Source: Domibacillus indicus
GTDB taxonomy: Bacteria; Bacillota; Bacilli; Bacillales; Domibacillaceae
DNA: 64,000 nucleotides
Assembly: GCF_023715895.1 (NCBI RefSeq)
Contig: NZ_JAMBOO010000015.1
Span: 1-64,000 of the forward strand
Reading direction: 5' to 3'
Numbering within the stretch: the stretch's first letter is position 1; the number at the start of each line of letters is the position of its first letter. Made by a program: the position numbers and the translations under genes. Below are positions 26,660 through 37,318 of this stretch, piece by piece. Below the pieces are notes generated by a model. That model was given only the letters and a program-made list of their open reading frames with translations, had not been told where the DNA came from and searched no databases.

Positions 26660-27562
26660 TTAACCTTTTACAGAACCAGCTGCCATTCCCTCAACAATCT
26701 TATTGCTTAGGAATAAGAAGGTGAGCAGAATTGGAACAATACTGATGACTAAAGTGGCACCAATAGCACCCCAATCTGTTAAATATTGACCAACGAAGTT
26801 GTTAATTCCAACAGTCAATGTTTTCCACTGATCAGAACTAATGAATGTATTAACAAATACGAATTCATTCCAGTTGTAAATCATGTTAATGATCGCTGTT
26901 GTTGAAAGAACCGGTACGGTCATCGGGAGCGTAACTTGGAAGAAAATTCGGTGTACCGAGCATCCATCCATAACAGCCGCTTCTTCAATTTCACGAGGAA
27001 AAGCTTTATAAAAACCTAATAAAATCATAATAGTTAACGGTAAATTAAAGGTTGTTTGAGACAAGATAATCGATAATGGATTATCAATTAAACCTATATT
27101 GTTATAAAAATTAAACAATGGGATTAACGTTGAATGGAGCGGAATCATATATCCTATCATGAATAATCCAAGGACAAGTCCGCTTAATTTCCAGTGCATC
27201 CGAGTAATTGCAAATGTAACAAAGCTAGCCAGAATAACTGTTAGAAATACAGATAAAACAGTCATCCATACACTATTAAAAAAGTAAAGTCCAATATTTC
27301 CTTGAGTCCATACTTTCACATAGTTTCCCCATTGCGGGTCCTGCGGCAAGGAGAAAGGGGACATGCCAAATACTTCTTGATTGTTTTTTAATGAAAAGAA
27401 GACCAGCCAAATTAGTGGATAAATCTGAATAATGGCGAAAACGCTTAAAACTAAGTAAAGAAGGCCATATCCTAATTTGCTCCAGTAAGATTTCTTTGAT
27501 CCTTCGGTCATAGAAAGGTTCGGTGTTGTTCGTCTTTCTCTCGCAAGCTCGCTCATCTTCAT
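26660..27562 (-). CDS. carbohydrate ABC transporter permease (MalG type)
   Basis: A 300-residue inner-membrane permease with six segments. The coupling loop for the ATPase is EEAAVMDGCSVHRIFFQVTLPMTVPVL near residues 193-220, the EAA motif of the class. The C-terminus is EGMAAGSVKG. No dedicated ATPase gene is nearby, so a shared MsmX-type ATPase is expected, as in B. subtilis. It is the last gene of the minus-strand operon kinase, regulator, binding protein, permease, permease. Its C-terminus resembles the fossil at 6299-6400. Xylo-oligosaccharide uptake is inferred from context. Confidence 0.88.
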   Translation of the reverse strand: MKMSELARERRTTPNLSMTEGSKKSYWSKLGYGLLYLVLSVFAIIQIYPLIWLVFFSLKNNQEVFGMSPFSLPQDPQWGNYVKVWTQGNIGLYFFNSVWMTVLSVFLTVILASFVTFAITRMHWKLSGLVLGLFMIGYMIPLHSTLIPLFNFYNNIGLIDNPLSIILSQTTFNLPLTIMILLGFYKAFPREIEEAAVMDGCSVHRIFFQVTLPMTVPVLSTTAIINMIYNWNEFVFVNTFISSDQWKTLTVGINNFVGQYLTDWGAIGATLVISIVPILLTFLFLSNKIVEGMAAGSVKG

Positions 27563-27573
27563 TCACTCCCCCT

Positions 27574-28452
27574 TTAATATTGAACATCATCATTAGATTT
27601 CGTTAATCTTGAAGTCAACCATGTCATTCCAAGACAAATGACCAATAAACCAAAGCCAATTGCACTTGCATAACCAAAATTGTTAAGTTCAAACGCTTCT
27701 TTGTACATATATGAAGCCATTACTTCACTCGCCCCATTTGGGCCTCCGCCAGTCATTACATAAATTAAATCAAAATACTTTAAGGAACCAACGACGGCAA
27801 GCATAATCGTAACTTTAAACACAGCTGAGATCATAGGTAACTTAATTTTAAATGCGATTTGAAGTGGAGTAGCACCATCAATTTTTGCAGCTTCGATAAT
27901 TTCTTCTGGGACATTTTTCAAGGCTGCGTAATAAATAAGAATGTAAAAACCTGCATATTGCCAAACAATTGGAACGAAAATAGCATATAAGGCAGTACTT
28001 GGATCTGCCAGCCAAACTGGCGTATTTTCCACTCCAAACGTCTCAAGCAATTTATTTAACATCCCATTCGAAGGGTCAAAAATTTTCAACCAAAGCTGAG
28101 CAATGGCAACAGATGATAATAGCATGGGAATTAAGTAAATCTTTCTGAATAAATCTGAACCTTTTATTTTACTAACTAAAACGAGTGAAACAGCTAAATA
28201 AAATAGTAAGCTAACCGCGGAGAAAAGCCCTAACAAGAAAGAATGGCCTGCACTAGCCCAGAACTTTTCATCTTTCATCAAGTTTATATAGTTTTCTAAC
28301 CCGATAAACTGCATTTGACCTATTCCAGTCCAATCCATTAGACCGTAATATCCTGATAAAGCAATAGGAACATAAACTAGAACGAGAAGAAGAAGTAAAG
28401 CTGGGAGTGTATAAAGGGTAATAATGTATTTATTGGACATAACGTTTCTCAT
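27574..28452 (-). CDS. carbohydrate ABC transporter permease (MalF type)
   Basis: A 292-residue permease with six membrane segments. The EAA loop is EEIIEAAKIDGATPLQIAFKIKLPMI near residues 186-211, and LPALLLLLVLVYVPI forms the first segment. It forms a heterodimer with the MalG-type partner that starts 11 bases downstream. Two starts are possible, residues 1 or 5 (both Met); the first is listed. It follows the binding protein gene after 69 bases. Confidence 0.88.
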   Translation of the reverse strand: MRNVMSNKYIITLYTLPALLLLLVLVYVPIALSGYYGLMDWTGIGQMQFIGLENYINLMKDEKFWASAGHSFLLGLFSAVSLLFYLAVSLVLVSKIKGSDLFRKIYLIPMLLSSVAIAQLWLKIFDPSNGMLNKLLETFGVENTPVWLADPSTALYAIFVPIVWQYAGFYILIYYAALKNVPEEIIEAAKIDGATPLQIAFKIKLPMISAVFKVTIMLAVVGSLKYFDLIYVMTGGGPNGASEVMASYMYKEAFELNNFGYASAIGFGLLVICLGMTWLTSRLTKSNDDVQY

Positions 28453-28521
28453 GTTTTTATTCCACTACCTTTCTATGAAGAAGAGGACATATTCAGCAAT
28501 ATGCCCTCTCTATTACAATTT

Positions 28522-29841
28522 TTATTTCTCCTCAGCAGCAAGAGCCTCTTCTTGAGCTTTAGCGAATTCTTTAGGGGATACCTCGCCGCCATATAATGCC
28601 TGAATCTGATTCAAGTGAACATCTGCTACCCTAGCAGACATTTGAACATCTGCATATAATGTAATATTTGAAGCATTTCCTAAATCGTTAAGAATATCAA
28701 TGTACATTTGAGCAAGTTCTGTATTAGAAGTATCCACTTTTGTAGCTGGAATAACACCGGCTTCTGTTACGGAGCGCTTACCCCACTCTTGAACTAAGTA
28801 TGAAACAAAATCTTTTGTTTCATCTTTCACTTTAGAAGCTTCAGATACAAACAAACCAACTCCAGGTCCACCAACAAAGCTATCGATGTTTCCTTTTCCG
28901 CCTTCATACGCAGGGAATTTGAAGTAACCAACTTTATCTTTAAATTCCTGTGCAACATCAGGGCTTGTTGTATAGTTTGGCAATTCCCAAGTACCCATCA
29001 TATACATAGCTGCCTGCTCGTTCATAAAGTAACCTTTTGCTTCATCATTTGAAAATCCGTTATACCCTTTAACGAATGCACCCATATCAACCAGTTTTTT
29101 GATTTCCTGACCAGCTTTCACCAAAGCTGGATCTTCAAAGCTGCCTGTACGATTAATTGCTTTATTTAAAGTTTCAGGTCCGCCAATACGATCGGCAAGA
29201 TACATATACCACATAGAACCTGTCCAGCGGTCTTTGTTTCCTACTGTAATTGGAGTAACCTTGTTATCCGCAAGGGTTTCAACTACGTTTAAAAATTCAT
29301 CATATGTTTTTGGTACTTCAAGGTTATACTTTTTAAAGATTTCCTTATTGTAATAAACAGGTGCGATGTTCAATTCAAGAGGTAATCCGTAAGTCTTACT
29401 ATCCATTTGAAAAGCCTCGAGAGTACCTGGAACAAATTGCTCTTTAAGCCCGCCATCAAGAACATCATCTAATGGTGCAAGCATATTACCTTCTACGAAT
29501 GGCTGCATATAACCAGCTGCCCAAGTGATCCCAAGGTCTGGAAGCTCATTAGATGCTGACAAAACCTTGATTTTTTCTTTGTATTGTTCATTTGCTAAAA
29601 TTTCTGTTTGGATATCTATATCAGGATGTTCTTTTTCATAAGTCTTGATAATGTCATCCACAATGGTATACTGTGCCTTTGCACTTCCTTCAGGCCATAA
29701 ATGCATCATTTTGACAACTGTTTTGTCACCGCCAGAACTACTTGAATCCTCCGATGTACTAGAGGAGGATGAACAACCTCCTAAAACCAACCCGCCTACT
29801 AATGCCAAAGAAGCCACGGTAGAAAACGCTTTCTTCTTCAT
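28522..29841 (-). CDS. carbohydrate ABC transporter, substrate-binding lipoprotein
   Basis: A 439-residue family 1 extracellular solute-binding protein. The signal peptide ends in the lipobox LGGC, followed by a Ser-rich linker and a mature domain beginning VVKMMHLWPEGSAKAQYTIVDDII. The start at 29841 is chosen because AAGGGGG precedes it and the signal peptide begins there; a longer frame upstream has no signal logic. Within the first codons, 29821-29835 differs from the CcpA consensus at a single position on the minus strand. It probably captures xylo-oligosaccharides, judged by the neighbouring xylanase, but the ligand is inferred. Confidence 0.9.
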   Translation of the reverse strand: MKKKAFSTVASLALVGGLVLGGCSSSSSTSEDSSSSGGDKTVVKMMHLWPEGSAKAQYTIVDDIIKTYEKEHPDIDIQTEILANEQYKEKIKVLSASNELPDLGITWAAGYMQPFVEGNMLAPLDDVLDGGLKEQFVPGTLEAFQMDSKTYGLPLELNIAPVYYNKEIFKKYNLEVPKTYDEFLNVVETLADNKVTPITVGNKDRWTGSMWYMYLADRIGGPETLNKAINRTGSFEDPALVKAGQEIKKLVDMGAFVKGYNGFSNDEAKGYFMNEQAAMYMMGTWELPNYTTSPDVAQEFKDKVGYFKFPAYEGGKGNIDSFVGGPGVGLFVSEASKVKDETKDFVSYLVQEWGKRSVTEAGVIPATKVDTSNTELAQMYIDILNDLGNASNITLYADVQMSARVADVHLNQIQALYGGEVSPKEFAKAQEEALAAEEK

Positions 29842-29950
29842 GCAGCACAACCCCCTTAATGTGTGTTTGTCTATCCTTGCAACTAAGTCTAGTTTACCAT
29901 CGGGAATATAATAAAAAAAGGAACTGTGATTAGGAAAAATACTACTATTT

Positions 29951-30736
29951 TTAGAAAGCCCTTTCATTGTATGTTTTTCGGTATGCGCTTGGTGTCATCC
30001 CCTCAATTTCCTTAAAGATTTTAATAAAGTATTTAGAAGTCTTATAGCCGGCCTCTTCAGCAATTTCATTTATCGGAAGATTGGTTGTAATCACTAATTC
30101 CTTTGCACGCTGAATTCTGCGTCTTGTAACATATTCACTAAAATTCATATTCACTTGCTCCTTGAACAACACGCTAAAATAACTCGGATTTAAATGAACG
30201 TGGGCAGCAACGTCTTTTAGGGTGAATTCATCCTTTAAATGCTGGTCAATATAGCTAATAGCCTTGCGAATGGTACCTTTGGATGAATCCATTTTGTTGT
30301 TGGCATCGACTATTTTTTCATCCACTACTTTTTCGATCATCCCAGCCCGTACTTGCTTTTCCATAATCTTAACGGCTTCTTCAACCGCTTCTATCAGCTT
30401 CTTTTTTCCTATCGGTTTTAAAAGATAATTCACTACACCGAGTCTTAACGCTTCCTGAGCATACTCAAACTCGGAGTAAGCGGAAATAATAATGACCACT
30501 GGAGATATACCTTTTTCTTTCAAAGTTTTTAATAGTTGTAAACCAGTCATTTCGGGCATCCGGATATCGGAAAGCAAAATATGAATCTTTTTGTCCTCCG
30601 CAATCCGGAGGACATCCTCACCGCTTTCCGCAGTGAGGACGGTAAATTCACCATTATTCCAATTTTCCAGCGTTCTTTGCAAACCTTGTCTTGTTCTTGG
30701 TTCATCATCAACGATTATGATATTTCTAGAATACAT
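29951..30736 (-). CDS. YesN-type response regulator (REC plus AraC HTH)
   Basis: A 261-residue regulator. The receiver domain has DDEPRTRQGL at the N-terminus, the phosphorylated Asp in HILLSDIRMPEMTG near residue 54, and Lys in NYLLKPIGKKKLIEA. The C-terminal two helix-turn-helix AraC domain contains DEFTLKDVAAHVHLNPSYFSVLFKEQ and INEIAEEAGYKTSKYFIKIFKE. The start at 30736 follows GGAGGGG and lies one base after the kinase stop; an in-frame ATG at 30766 lies inside the kinase gene. It likely activates the adjacent binding protein-permease genes in response to oligosaccharide. Confidence 0.9.
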   Translation of the reverse strand: MYSRNIIIVDDEPRTRQGLQRTLENWNNGEFTVLTAESGEDVLRIAEDKKIHILLSDIRMPEMTGLQLLKTLKEKGISPVVIIISAYSEFEYAQEALRLGVVNYLLKPIGKKKLIEAVEEAVKIMEKQVRAGMIEKVVDEKIVDANNKMDSSKGTIRKAISYIDQHLKDEFTLKDVAAHVHLNPSYFSVLFKEQVNMNFSEYVTRRRIQRAKELVITTNLPINEIAEEAGYKTSKYFIKIFKEIEGMTPSAYRKTYNERAF

Positions 30737-30737
30737 T

Positions 30738-32480
30738 TTATTCCCCTCCATCAATCGGTAGTTCAAACGAAATCCTTGTCCCTTCGTTTACTTTACTCTC
30801 AATCAAAAGGTCTGAATGTAAAATCCCTTTGTAATATAGCTGCAGGCGCTTGTAGACATTCGAAATAGCCATTCCTTTCCCGGTCGCGGAGGATGTCCCG
30901 CCAGTTTTCATGGCTTGAATGATCCATTCAAGCCGCTCTTTATCCATCCCGGAGCCATCATCTTGTACAGAGATGCGAATCCGTTCTTTATCTTCTCGTT
31001 TCACTGGTTCAACTGTTACGGAAATTTGGCATTTTCCTGCTTTTTTTCCGGCTCCATGCAAGGTTGCATTTTCTACCAAAGGCTGTATGATCAGTTTTGG
31101 TATTCTTACAAACTCATATTCTGCAGGAACAGAGACATGCCATTGTAATCTTTCATCAAAACGCATTTTCATAATTTCCATATAGTCACCGATATGCTTG
31201 ATTTCGTCTTTTAAGAACACCCAATCGTCATCGGTTTCTTTTGTAATGGTATAACGAAATAAATCGGACATGGCTACAACAAGTTCAGCCAGCTCTTCCT
31301 CGTCCTTTTCTTCAAGTGACCAATGAAGCGCATCCAATGTATTAAAGAGAAAATGCGGGTTTATTTGTGCCTGAAGCGCTTTTAATTCACTTTGGCTGCG
31401 TAAAATCTCTTTTTGATAAACCATCTGGATCAAATGATTGGTTTCTTTTACAAGCTGATTATACGTACTGTTTAATTCAATAATTTCATTTACCGAAGAA
31501 ATATCCGGATTCAGTGTTAATGAACCTTCTCCGGCACGCTGCATGGTTTTCGTTAACCTTACTATTGGTCTTGTAATGATTGTTGAAAGGAAAAAGGAAC
31601 TAATGGTAAAAATAAATACGCCAACAACTCCCGAAAAAATAATTCCTGTTCGGATCCCTGACATTCCTTCCGTTAGTTCACTTACGGGGGTTAAAATAAG
31701 AACGGTCCAGCCTGTTAGGCCAGATGATTGCTTTGTCACCATATAATCCCGTTGATTTAATTCAATAATGCTTTCATCGTTTTCAATAATGCTCGTTATA
31801 TCTCCCGTGAAATTTTGGATAATCGGTTTTTCGTATTGATCTAACAAAATGGAGTATTGATCGTTTTCATACTTTTCATTTGCAAAGTTAAAATGATCGC
31901 GGTTAATACTAATTAAAAGATAACCACCATTGCTATACTGTCGCTCTATTAAATTGACTCTGCGGATGGCCAGAAAGTAATTTTTATCATGAGGGTCTTC
32001 ACCGATCCAAACCATTCTTCCTCTTGCTCGATTCGCTTCTTCAATCCACCTGCTGCCAATTCGGTTTTTTAACTCATCTTCATCAAGGGGAAGAACGCGC
32101 TGATGCTTTCCAGAAAAAAGTTGAAAGGAAAAGATTCCATCTGTATTTCCCATAATTCTATTAATATGTCCCATTAATTTTTGACGGTCGTTAAAGGTTA
32201 CTTGTTTTCCTTCATAGACATTCGTTAAAACACGCTGGACTTCTTCATCCGTGATTACAAGCTTTGAATTCATATTGATTTGCTCGTAAAGGGATTCAAT
32301 TCGGCCGTTTGCTTCAATGGCTACTTGCTGAATTTGTTTTTCCGCATTATTTTTCAACAAAGAGGAAACTTGTCTCAACGTAAGGAGACTGACAATCAAT
32401 AAAACTATGATCATAACAAGTAAAAAAATAAACAAAATCTGGTTGCGTAATGTATTCCATTTTTTTAGTTGCTTCCGCAT
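30738..32480 (-). CDS. YesM-type sensor histidine kinase
   Basis: A 580-residue membrane kinase. A first membrane helix at about residues 14-35 and a second near 278-300 enclose an extracellular sensor domain of roughly 240 residues. A HAMP linker follows (TIITRPIVRLTKTMQRAGEGSL). The phosphorylated His is in LQAQINPHFLFNTLDALHW, and the ATPase region has LIIQPLVENATLHGAGKKAG and VQDDGSGM. This is the His_kinase/YesM type that partners AraC-like regulators, whose gene follows directly. In Geobacillus, comparable pairs (XynDC) regulate a xylo-oligosaccharide importer, a fitting parallel. Confidence 0.9.
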   Translation of the reverse strand: MRKQLKKWNTLRNQILFIFLLVMIIVLLIVSLLTLRQVSSLLKNNAEKQIQQVAIEANGRIESLYEQINMNSKLVITDEEVQRVLTNVYEGKQVTFNDRQKLMGHINRIMGNTDGIFSFQLFSGKHQRVLPLDEDELKNRIGSRWIEEANRARGRMVWIGEDPHDKNYFLAIRRVNLIERQYSNGGYLLISINRDHFNFANEKYENDQYSILLDQYEKPIIQNFTGDITSIIENDESIIELNQRDYMVTKQSSGLTGWTVLILTPVSELTEGMSGIRTGIIFSGVVGVFIFTISSFFLSTIITRPIVRLTKTMQRAGEGSLTLNPDISSVNEIIELNSTYNQLVKETNHLIQMVYQKEILRSQSELKALQAQINPHFLFNTLDALHWSLEEKDEEELAELVVAMSDLFRYTITKETDDDWVFLKDEIKHIGDYMEIMKMRFDERLQWHVSVPAEYEFVRIPKLIIQPLVENATLHGAGKKAGKCQISVTVEPVKREDKERIRISVQDDGSGMDKERLEWIIQAMKTGGTSSATGKGMAISNVYKRLQLYYKGILHSDLLIESKVNEGTRISFELPIDGGE

Positions 32481-32591
32481 TGATGGTTCGCCTTTCTATA
32501 GTAAAATAATATCCAATTTTTATTAGGAACTAAAAAAGAACAGGAGCTTAGTCTAGGGCTATTTTATCATATTTTCGGAAATGTTTAAATT

Positions 32592-32618
32592 CTTAGTTTA
32601 TTTAGTGGATAAACTAAG
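32592..32618 (+). promoter_or_regulatory. XylR operator upstream of xylanase
   Basis: CTTAGTTTAT (32592-32601) and ATAAACTAAG (32609-32618) are perfect ten-base arms; the TTAGTTT and AAACTAA cores are 11 bases apart. It lies about 170 bases before the xylanase start, so the transcript would have a long leader. Confidence 0.9.
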
Positions 32619-32754
32619 TTTGATGCTGTTATAATTAATTTGAGGTCAGGCCAGCAGGCTGCGAAAAATATGAAAGCCCTTACTTATTTTCCTGACTAGT
32701 AAACTAGAGTAAAGGGGGGAAGCTAGAGTTTTTTCAGGTTTTATAAAATACTAA

Positions 32755-33942
<1,188 letters not shown>

Positions 33943-34124
33943 AGCCGTTGGGAATGGAGGCCATTGGATCGGTGCATGGCCAGCCAGTCAAGCAGGCTGA
34001 ATTAATCAATCTTTCCGGTTCCGGGAAGCCATTGAATAGAAAGCCAGGTGTGGATCAGTAAGATAATGAATCTCTTTTCGTTATTGAACTGCATATAATT
34101 CCTTTCGTACTATAATTGTTCACA

Positions 34125-34159
34125 CCCGCTTAGTTTGGGAAGGCGACAAACTAAGCGGG
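34125..34159 (+). promoter_or_regulatory. XylR operator embedded in a 13 base-pair hairpin
   Basis: CCCGCTTAGTTTG (34125-34137) and CAAACTAAGCGGG (34147-34159) are perfect arms. The inner TTAGTTT and AAACTAA cores keep the 11-base XylR spacing. A weak T-rich tract follows (34160-34178), so the same sequence could also terminate xynA transcription. It lies 53 bases before the deacetylase-like gene. Confidence 0.8.
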
Positions 34160-34211
34160 TTAAATTAGGTTTTTGTTATTTCTTTCCATTTTTCGAATGT
34201 AGAAAGGATGA

Positions 34212-34979
34212 ATGTTAATGATAAGAATATTGGGCATTGTTTTTTCCTTCTTGTTACTACTCGTTTCTAACACGGATTATATGTCAACAGCAAGCGCAAA
34301 ACAATCACAAAACGTTGAAATTCCTGTCTTACTATATCATGTTGTAAAGCCTGACCCTGACCCGAACAATCCATATCAATTTAGCCTTGAAGAATTTGAA
34401 AAACATATGGCTTATCTTCATGAGAATGGCTATCGGACCTTAACGATGAAGCAATATTTCAACATCCTCGATAAAAAAGCAGCAATGCCAGAAAAGCCTA
34501 TCCTGCTAACATTTGATGATAATTCCAATGATTTTTATCCTTATGTTTATCCAGTCTTACAGAAATACGGGATGAAGGCAACTCAATTTACTGTTTCAGA
34601 TTGGGTAAATGGCAGCTGGAATATGACATCAAACGAGATCTTAGCTGTAATGGAAAATGGTATTGATATCCAAAATCATTCGGTATCATATCCTTTCCTT
34701 GCTGATTTAAGCAGAGAACAGCAATACGAAGAAATAAATGATACAACGACCGCTCTTAAAGAGTTAACAGGCAGGGAGACAAATGTCTTTGCTTATCCTT
34801 ATGGAAATTATAATGCGGATACAATTTCTATTCTGGAAGAATTAGGGTTTAAAGGAGCTTTTAAAGTAGGCGGCGGGCTCAGTACAGACCAGAGCGACCG
34901 ATATGAATTACCTCGTATTATGATTCTTCAAAACCACACTTTAGATGACTTTATTAGAATGGTTAAAACAGGATATTAG
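34212..34979 (+). CDS. secreted polysaccharide deacetylase-like protein (CE4 fold)
   Basis: A 255-residue protein with a signal peptide (about residues 1-28) and a NodB/CE4 domain. The catalytic motif 1 is LLTFDDNSNDFYPYV near residue 97, where the second Asp normally binds metal. Motif 2, normally His-Ser/Thr-x-x-His, reads HSVSYP near residue 158, so the second His is Tyr. VFAYPYGNYN and late IMILQNHTLDDF match the remaining CE4 motifs. Lying after the xylanase behind an XylR operator, it might remove acetyl groups from xylan, but the altered metal site makes activity uncertain. ATG 34218 is an alternative start. Confidence 0.8.
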   Translation: MLMIRILGIVFSFLLLLVSNTDYMSTASAKQSQNVEIPVLLYHVVKPDPDPNNPYQFSLEEFEKHMAYLHENGYRTLTMKQYFNILDKKAAMPEKPILLTFDDNSNDFYPYVYPVLQKYGMKATQFTVSDWVNGSWNMTSNEILAVMENGIDIQNHSVSYPFLADLSREQQYEEINDTTTALKELTGRETNVFAYPYGNYNADTISILEELGFKGAFKVGGGLSTDQSDRYELPRIMILQNHTLDDFIRMVKTGY

Positions 34980-35030
34980 ACACATTTTCTTTAAGGATTA
35001 TAAAAAAAGGTACATTGTTAAAAAATGAGG

Positions 35031-35077
35031 CTGACTCAAAAGGTCGTTGATTTACGACTCTTTTGAGTCAGTTTTTT
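35031..35077 (+). terminator. terminator after deacetylase-like gene
   Basis: CTGACTCAAAAGGTCG pairs with CGACTCTTTTGAGTCAG (one bulge) and is followed by TTTTTTG. Confidence 0.9.
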
Positions 35078-35110
35078 GTTGTGTAATAATTTTCGATGAG
35101 AAATTCACAT

Positions 35111-35467
35111 TCATATTGAAATATAAGGGCAAGTATATTGAAATCTATCAGATTTTACTGAAAGAGTACCCCTGCTTCCATACTTAATGGGAAACTGAAA
35201 TCGATGAACGTATTTTTCCAGGTAGGAAATAACCTTTGATCTTGCCGGGTATCGGTCTGCTTTGCCAGGGAACTTCATACCGGGCAGGGACGAAAAGCCA
35301 GCTGGTGAGAACAGCTTCAGCAAATCATAATAGGTGGACCAGGAGCTGTGATCCTGTAAACCCTGTAAACCCTGTTTCAGAATTAAAAACTGAAGACCTG
35401 CTTTTTGCAAATAGTAACCAACTGCTAAGCCGGATTGTCCTGTATAGATCACAATGATACCCAACAT
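35111..35467 (-). pseudogene. flavin monooxygenase (ArsO/CzcO-like) N-terminal fragment
   Basis: The 118-residue frame holds the FAD-binding start IVIYTGQSGLAVGYYLQKAGLQFLIL and the stretch SSWSTYYDLLKLFSPAGFSSLPGMKFPG, typical of the CzcO/ArsO class of flavin monooxygenases, which are normally about 350 residues. The first Gly of the FAD loop is replaced (I-Y-T-G), and two thirds of the protein is missing. ArsO genes are common in ars operons, and this fragment is divergent from arsR, so it is likely a dead member of the same resistance locus. Confidence 0.75.
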
Positions 35468-35565
35468 ACGCTCTTACAGGGTCATTCCTCTTAAAAATAT
35501 TTTGCTATATGTAGCGTATTGAAAAGAAGCATTTTGTAATCAATTAATCAATTTTTTTGATAAAA

Positions 35566-35603
35566 GTATGTACTTATATAAGTATATTATTATATACTGA
35601 TAC
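35566..35603 (+). promoter_or_regulatory. probable ArsR operator
   Basis: The AT-rich stretch contains the imperfect dyad TACTTATATAAGTATA followed by TTATATACTGATA, in the usual place for an ArsR operator, 20-57 bases before the arsR start. It probably overlaps the promoter. Confidence 0.6.
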
Positions 35604-35622
35604 CGGAATGGGGGGATCATAC

Positions 35623-35970
35623 ATGAATGTCGATACAAAGTTAGATGTGCAGGAAGTATCCCAAATCATGAAGCTGCTTGGTGATAAGACGCGCCTGACC
35701 ATGATGAAAATGCTTCAATCGCAGGATTTCTGTGTATGTGAGTTTGTTGAACTTTTTAACATGAGCCAGCCAGCTATCAGCCAGCATTTGCGCAAGCTAA
35801 AGGACATTGGATTGGTAAAGGAAAGCCGGAAAAGACAGTGGATTTTCTACTCCTTTAACCGGGACCATGACTGTGCTTTTTTGGTCGAAGATTTATTAAA
35901 GCATCTTCCAGACCAAAGAGAACGATTAGCTGAACTGGAAGCGCAGGGATTGCGTATTTCCTGTGACTAG
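35623..35970 (+). CDS. arsR: arsenite-responsive repressor ArsR
   Basis: A 115-residue winged-helix repressor. The metal-binding pair of cysteines lies in QSQDFCVCEFVELFNMSQ, the classical CVC motif, and recognition helix residues are SQPAISQHLRKLKDIGLV. Arsenite binding to the cysteines releases DNA and switches on arsB and arsC. ATG 35623 is chosen because GGGGGAT lies upstream; a frame from 35557 would include the operator. The stop is 15 bases before arsB. Confidence 0.93.
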   Translation: MNVDTKLDVQEVSQIMKLLGDKTRLTMMKMLQSQDFCVCEFVELFNMSQPAISQHLRKLKDIGLVKESRKRQWIFYSFNRDHDCAFLVEDLLKHLPDQRERLAELEAQGLRISCD

Positions 35971-35985
35971 AAAGGAGTAAGAGGT

Positions 35986-37284
35986 TTGTTTTCTATTATT
36001 GCAGCATCCATTATTTTTCTCGTGACGCTCATCTTTGTCATCTGGCAGCCGAAAGGGTTATCTATTGGCTGGTCAGCCTGTGTAGGTGCTGTAGTTGCTT
36101 TACTGGCAGGGGTGGTAGACTTTGGAGACGTCATCGATGTAACATCGATTGTTTGGAATGCCACATTGGCGTTTATTGCAATCATTATTATTTCTCTCAT
36201 CCTCGATGAAATTGGTTTCTTTGAATGGTCGGCTCTACATATGGCCCGCATGGCCAAAGGAAACGGCGTCAGAATGTTTGTATATGTATCTATACTGGGC
36301 GCTCTAGTTGCGGCTTTCTTTGCGAATGATGGGGCGGCACTTATTTTAACGCCGATTGTACTGGCAATGGTCCGAAACCTGAAATTTGAGGAAAAGATGG
36401 TGTTTCCTTTTATCATCGCTAGTGGATTTATTGCCGATACAACGGCACTGCCATTAGTCGTCAGCAACCTTGTAAATATCGTTTCAGCCGACTACTTTAA
36501 CATTGGATTTGCGGAGTACGCATCCCGGATGGTTGTACCGAACTTATTTTCATTAATAGCCAGCATCACGGTGTTGTATCTTTATTTCCGCAAAAACATC
36601 CCGAAACAGTATGACATGTCCATGTTAAAAGAACCGGATGAAGCGATCAAAGATCATAAGATGTTTCGCTTGTCCTGGCTTGTGCTGGGCATCCTGCTGA
36701 TTGGTTATTTCGCCAGTGAGTTTCTGGACGTTCCGGTATCCATTATTGCCAGCATCGTCGCTGTGTTCTTTTTGGCGATGGCACGAAAAAGCCCGGCTGT
36801 TCACACGAAAAACGTCATTAAAGGCGCACCGTGGGCAATTGTCTTTTTCTCGATTGGCATGTATGTAGTCGTTTACGGACTGCGCAATGCCGGTTTAACA
36901 TCGGTTCTGGCAGATGCCATTCAAGCAACGGCAGAACAGGGTCTATTCGCTGCCACAATCGGTATGGGCTTTATCGCTGCTATTCTATCGTCGATCATGA
37001 ATAACATGCCAACTGTCATGATCAATGCATTGGCGATCTCTGATACGGCTACATCCCCAATGATCAGGGAAGCCTTAATTTATGCGAACGTTGTTGGCTC
37101 AGACTTAGGTCCAAAGATTACGCCAATTGGATCACTTGCTACACTATTGTGGCTTCACGTCCTTAGTTTGAAAGGCGTAAAAATTTCATGGGGTACTTAT
37201 TTTAAAACAGGTATCATCTTAACCATTCCAACCTTGTTTATCACGCTGGTTGGCTTATATGTATGGTTATTATTGATTCATTAA
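35986..37284 (+). CDS. arsB: arsenite efflux permease ArsB
   Basis: A 432-residue, 10-12 segment antiporter of the ArsB/NhaD superfamily. It has the family's [21 protein letters not shown] start, [20 protein letters not shown] near residue 106, and [17 protein letters not shown] near 340, where the Asn residues are conserved. It exports arsenite or antimonite. The start is TTG at 35986, preceded by AAAGGAG. It is the second gene of arsRBC. Confidence 0.94.
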   Translation: MFSIIAASIIFLVTLIFVIWQPKGLSIGWSACVGAVVALLAGVVDFGDVIDVTSIVWNATLAFIAIIIISLILDEIGFFEWSALHMARMAKGNGVRMFVYVSILGALVAAFFANDGAALILTPIVLAMVRNLKFEEKMVFPFIIASGFIADTTALPLVVSNLVNIVSADYFNIGFAEYASRMVVPNLFSLIASITVLYLYFRKNIPKQYDMSMLKEPDEAIKDHKMFRLSWLVLGILLIGYFASEFLDVPVSIIASIVAVFFLAMARKSPAVHTKNVIKGAPWAIVFFSIGMYVVVYGLRNAGLTSVLADAIQATAEQGLFAATIGMGFIAAILSSIMNNMPTVMINALAISDTATSPMIREALIYANVVGSDLGPKITPIGSLATLLWLHVLSLKGVKISWGTYFKTGIILTIPTLFITLVGLYVWLLLIH

Positions 37285-37318
37285 TCTAACTAATCGAATG
37301 TAAAAGGAGAACATGATT

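Noticed and set aside
29842-29967. 42-residue extension of the sugar-binding lipoprotein
   Set aside because: It would bury the signal peptide; a good ribosome binding site lies before the Met at 29841.
33943-34120. A possible esterase fragment (GGHWIGAWPASQA) after the xylanase
   Set aside because: The match to SGNH-type esterases is only about ten residues long, with no other support.
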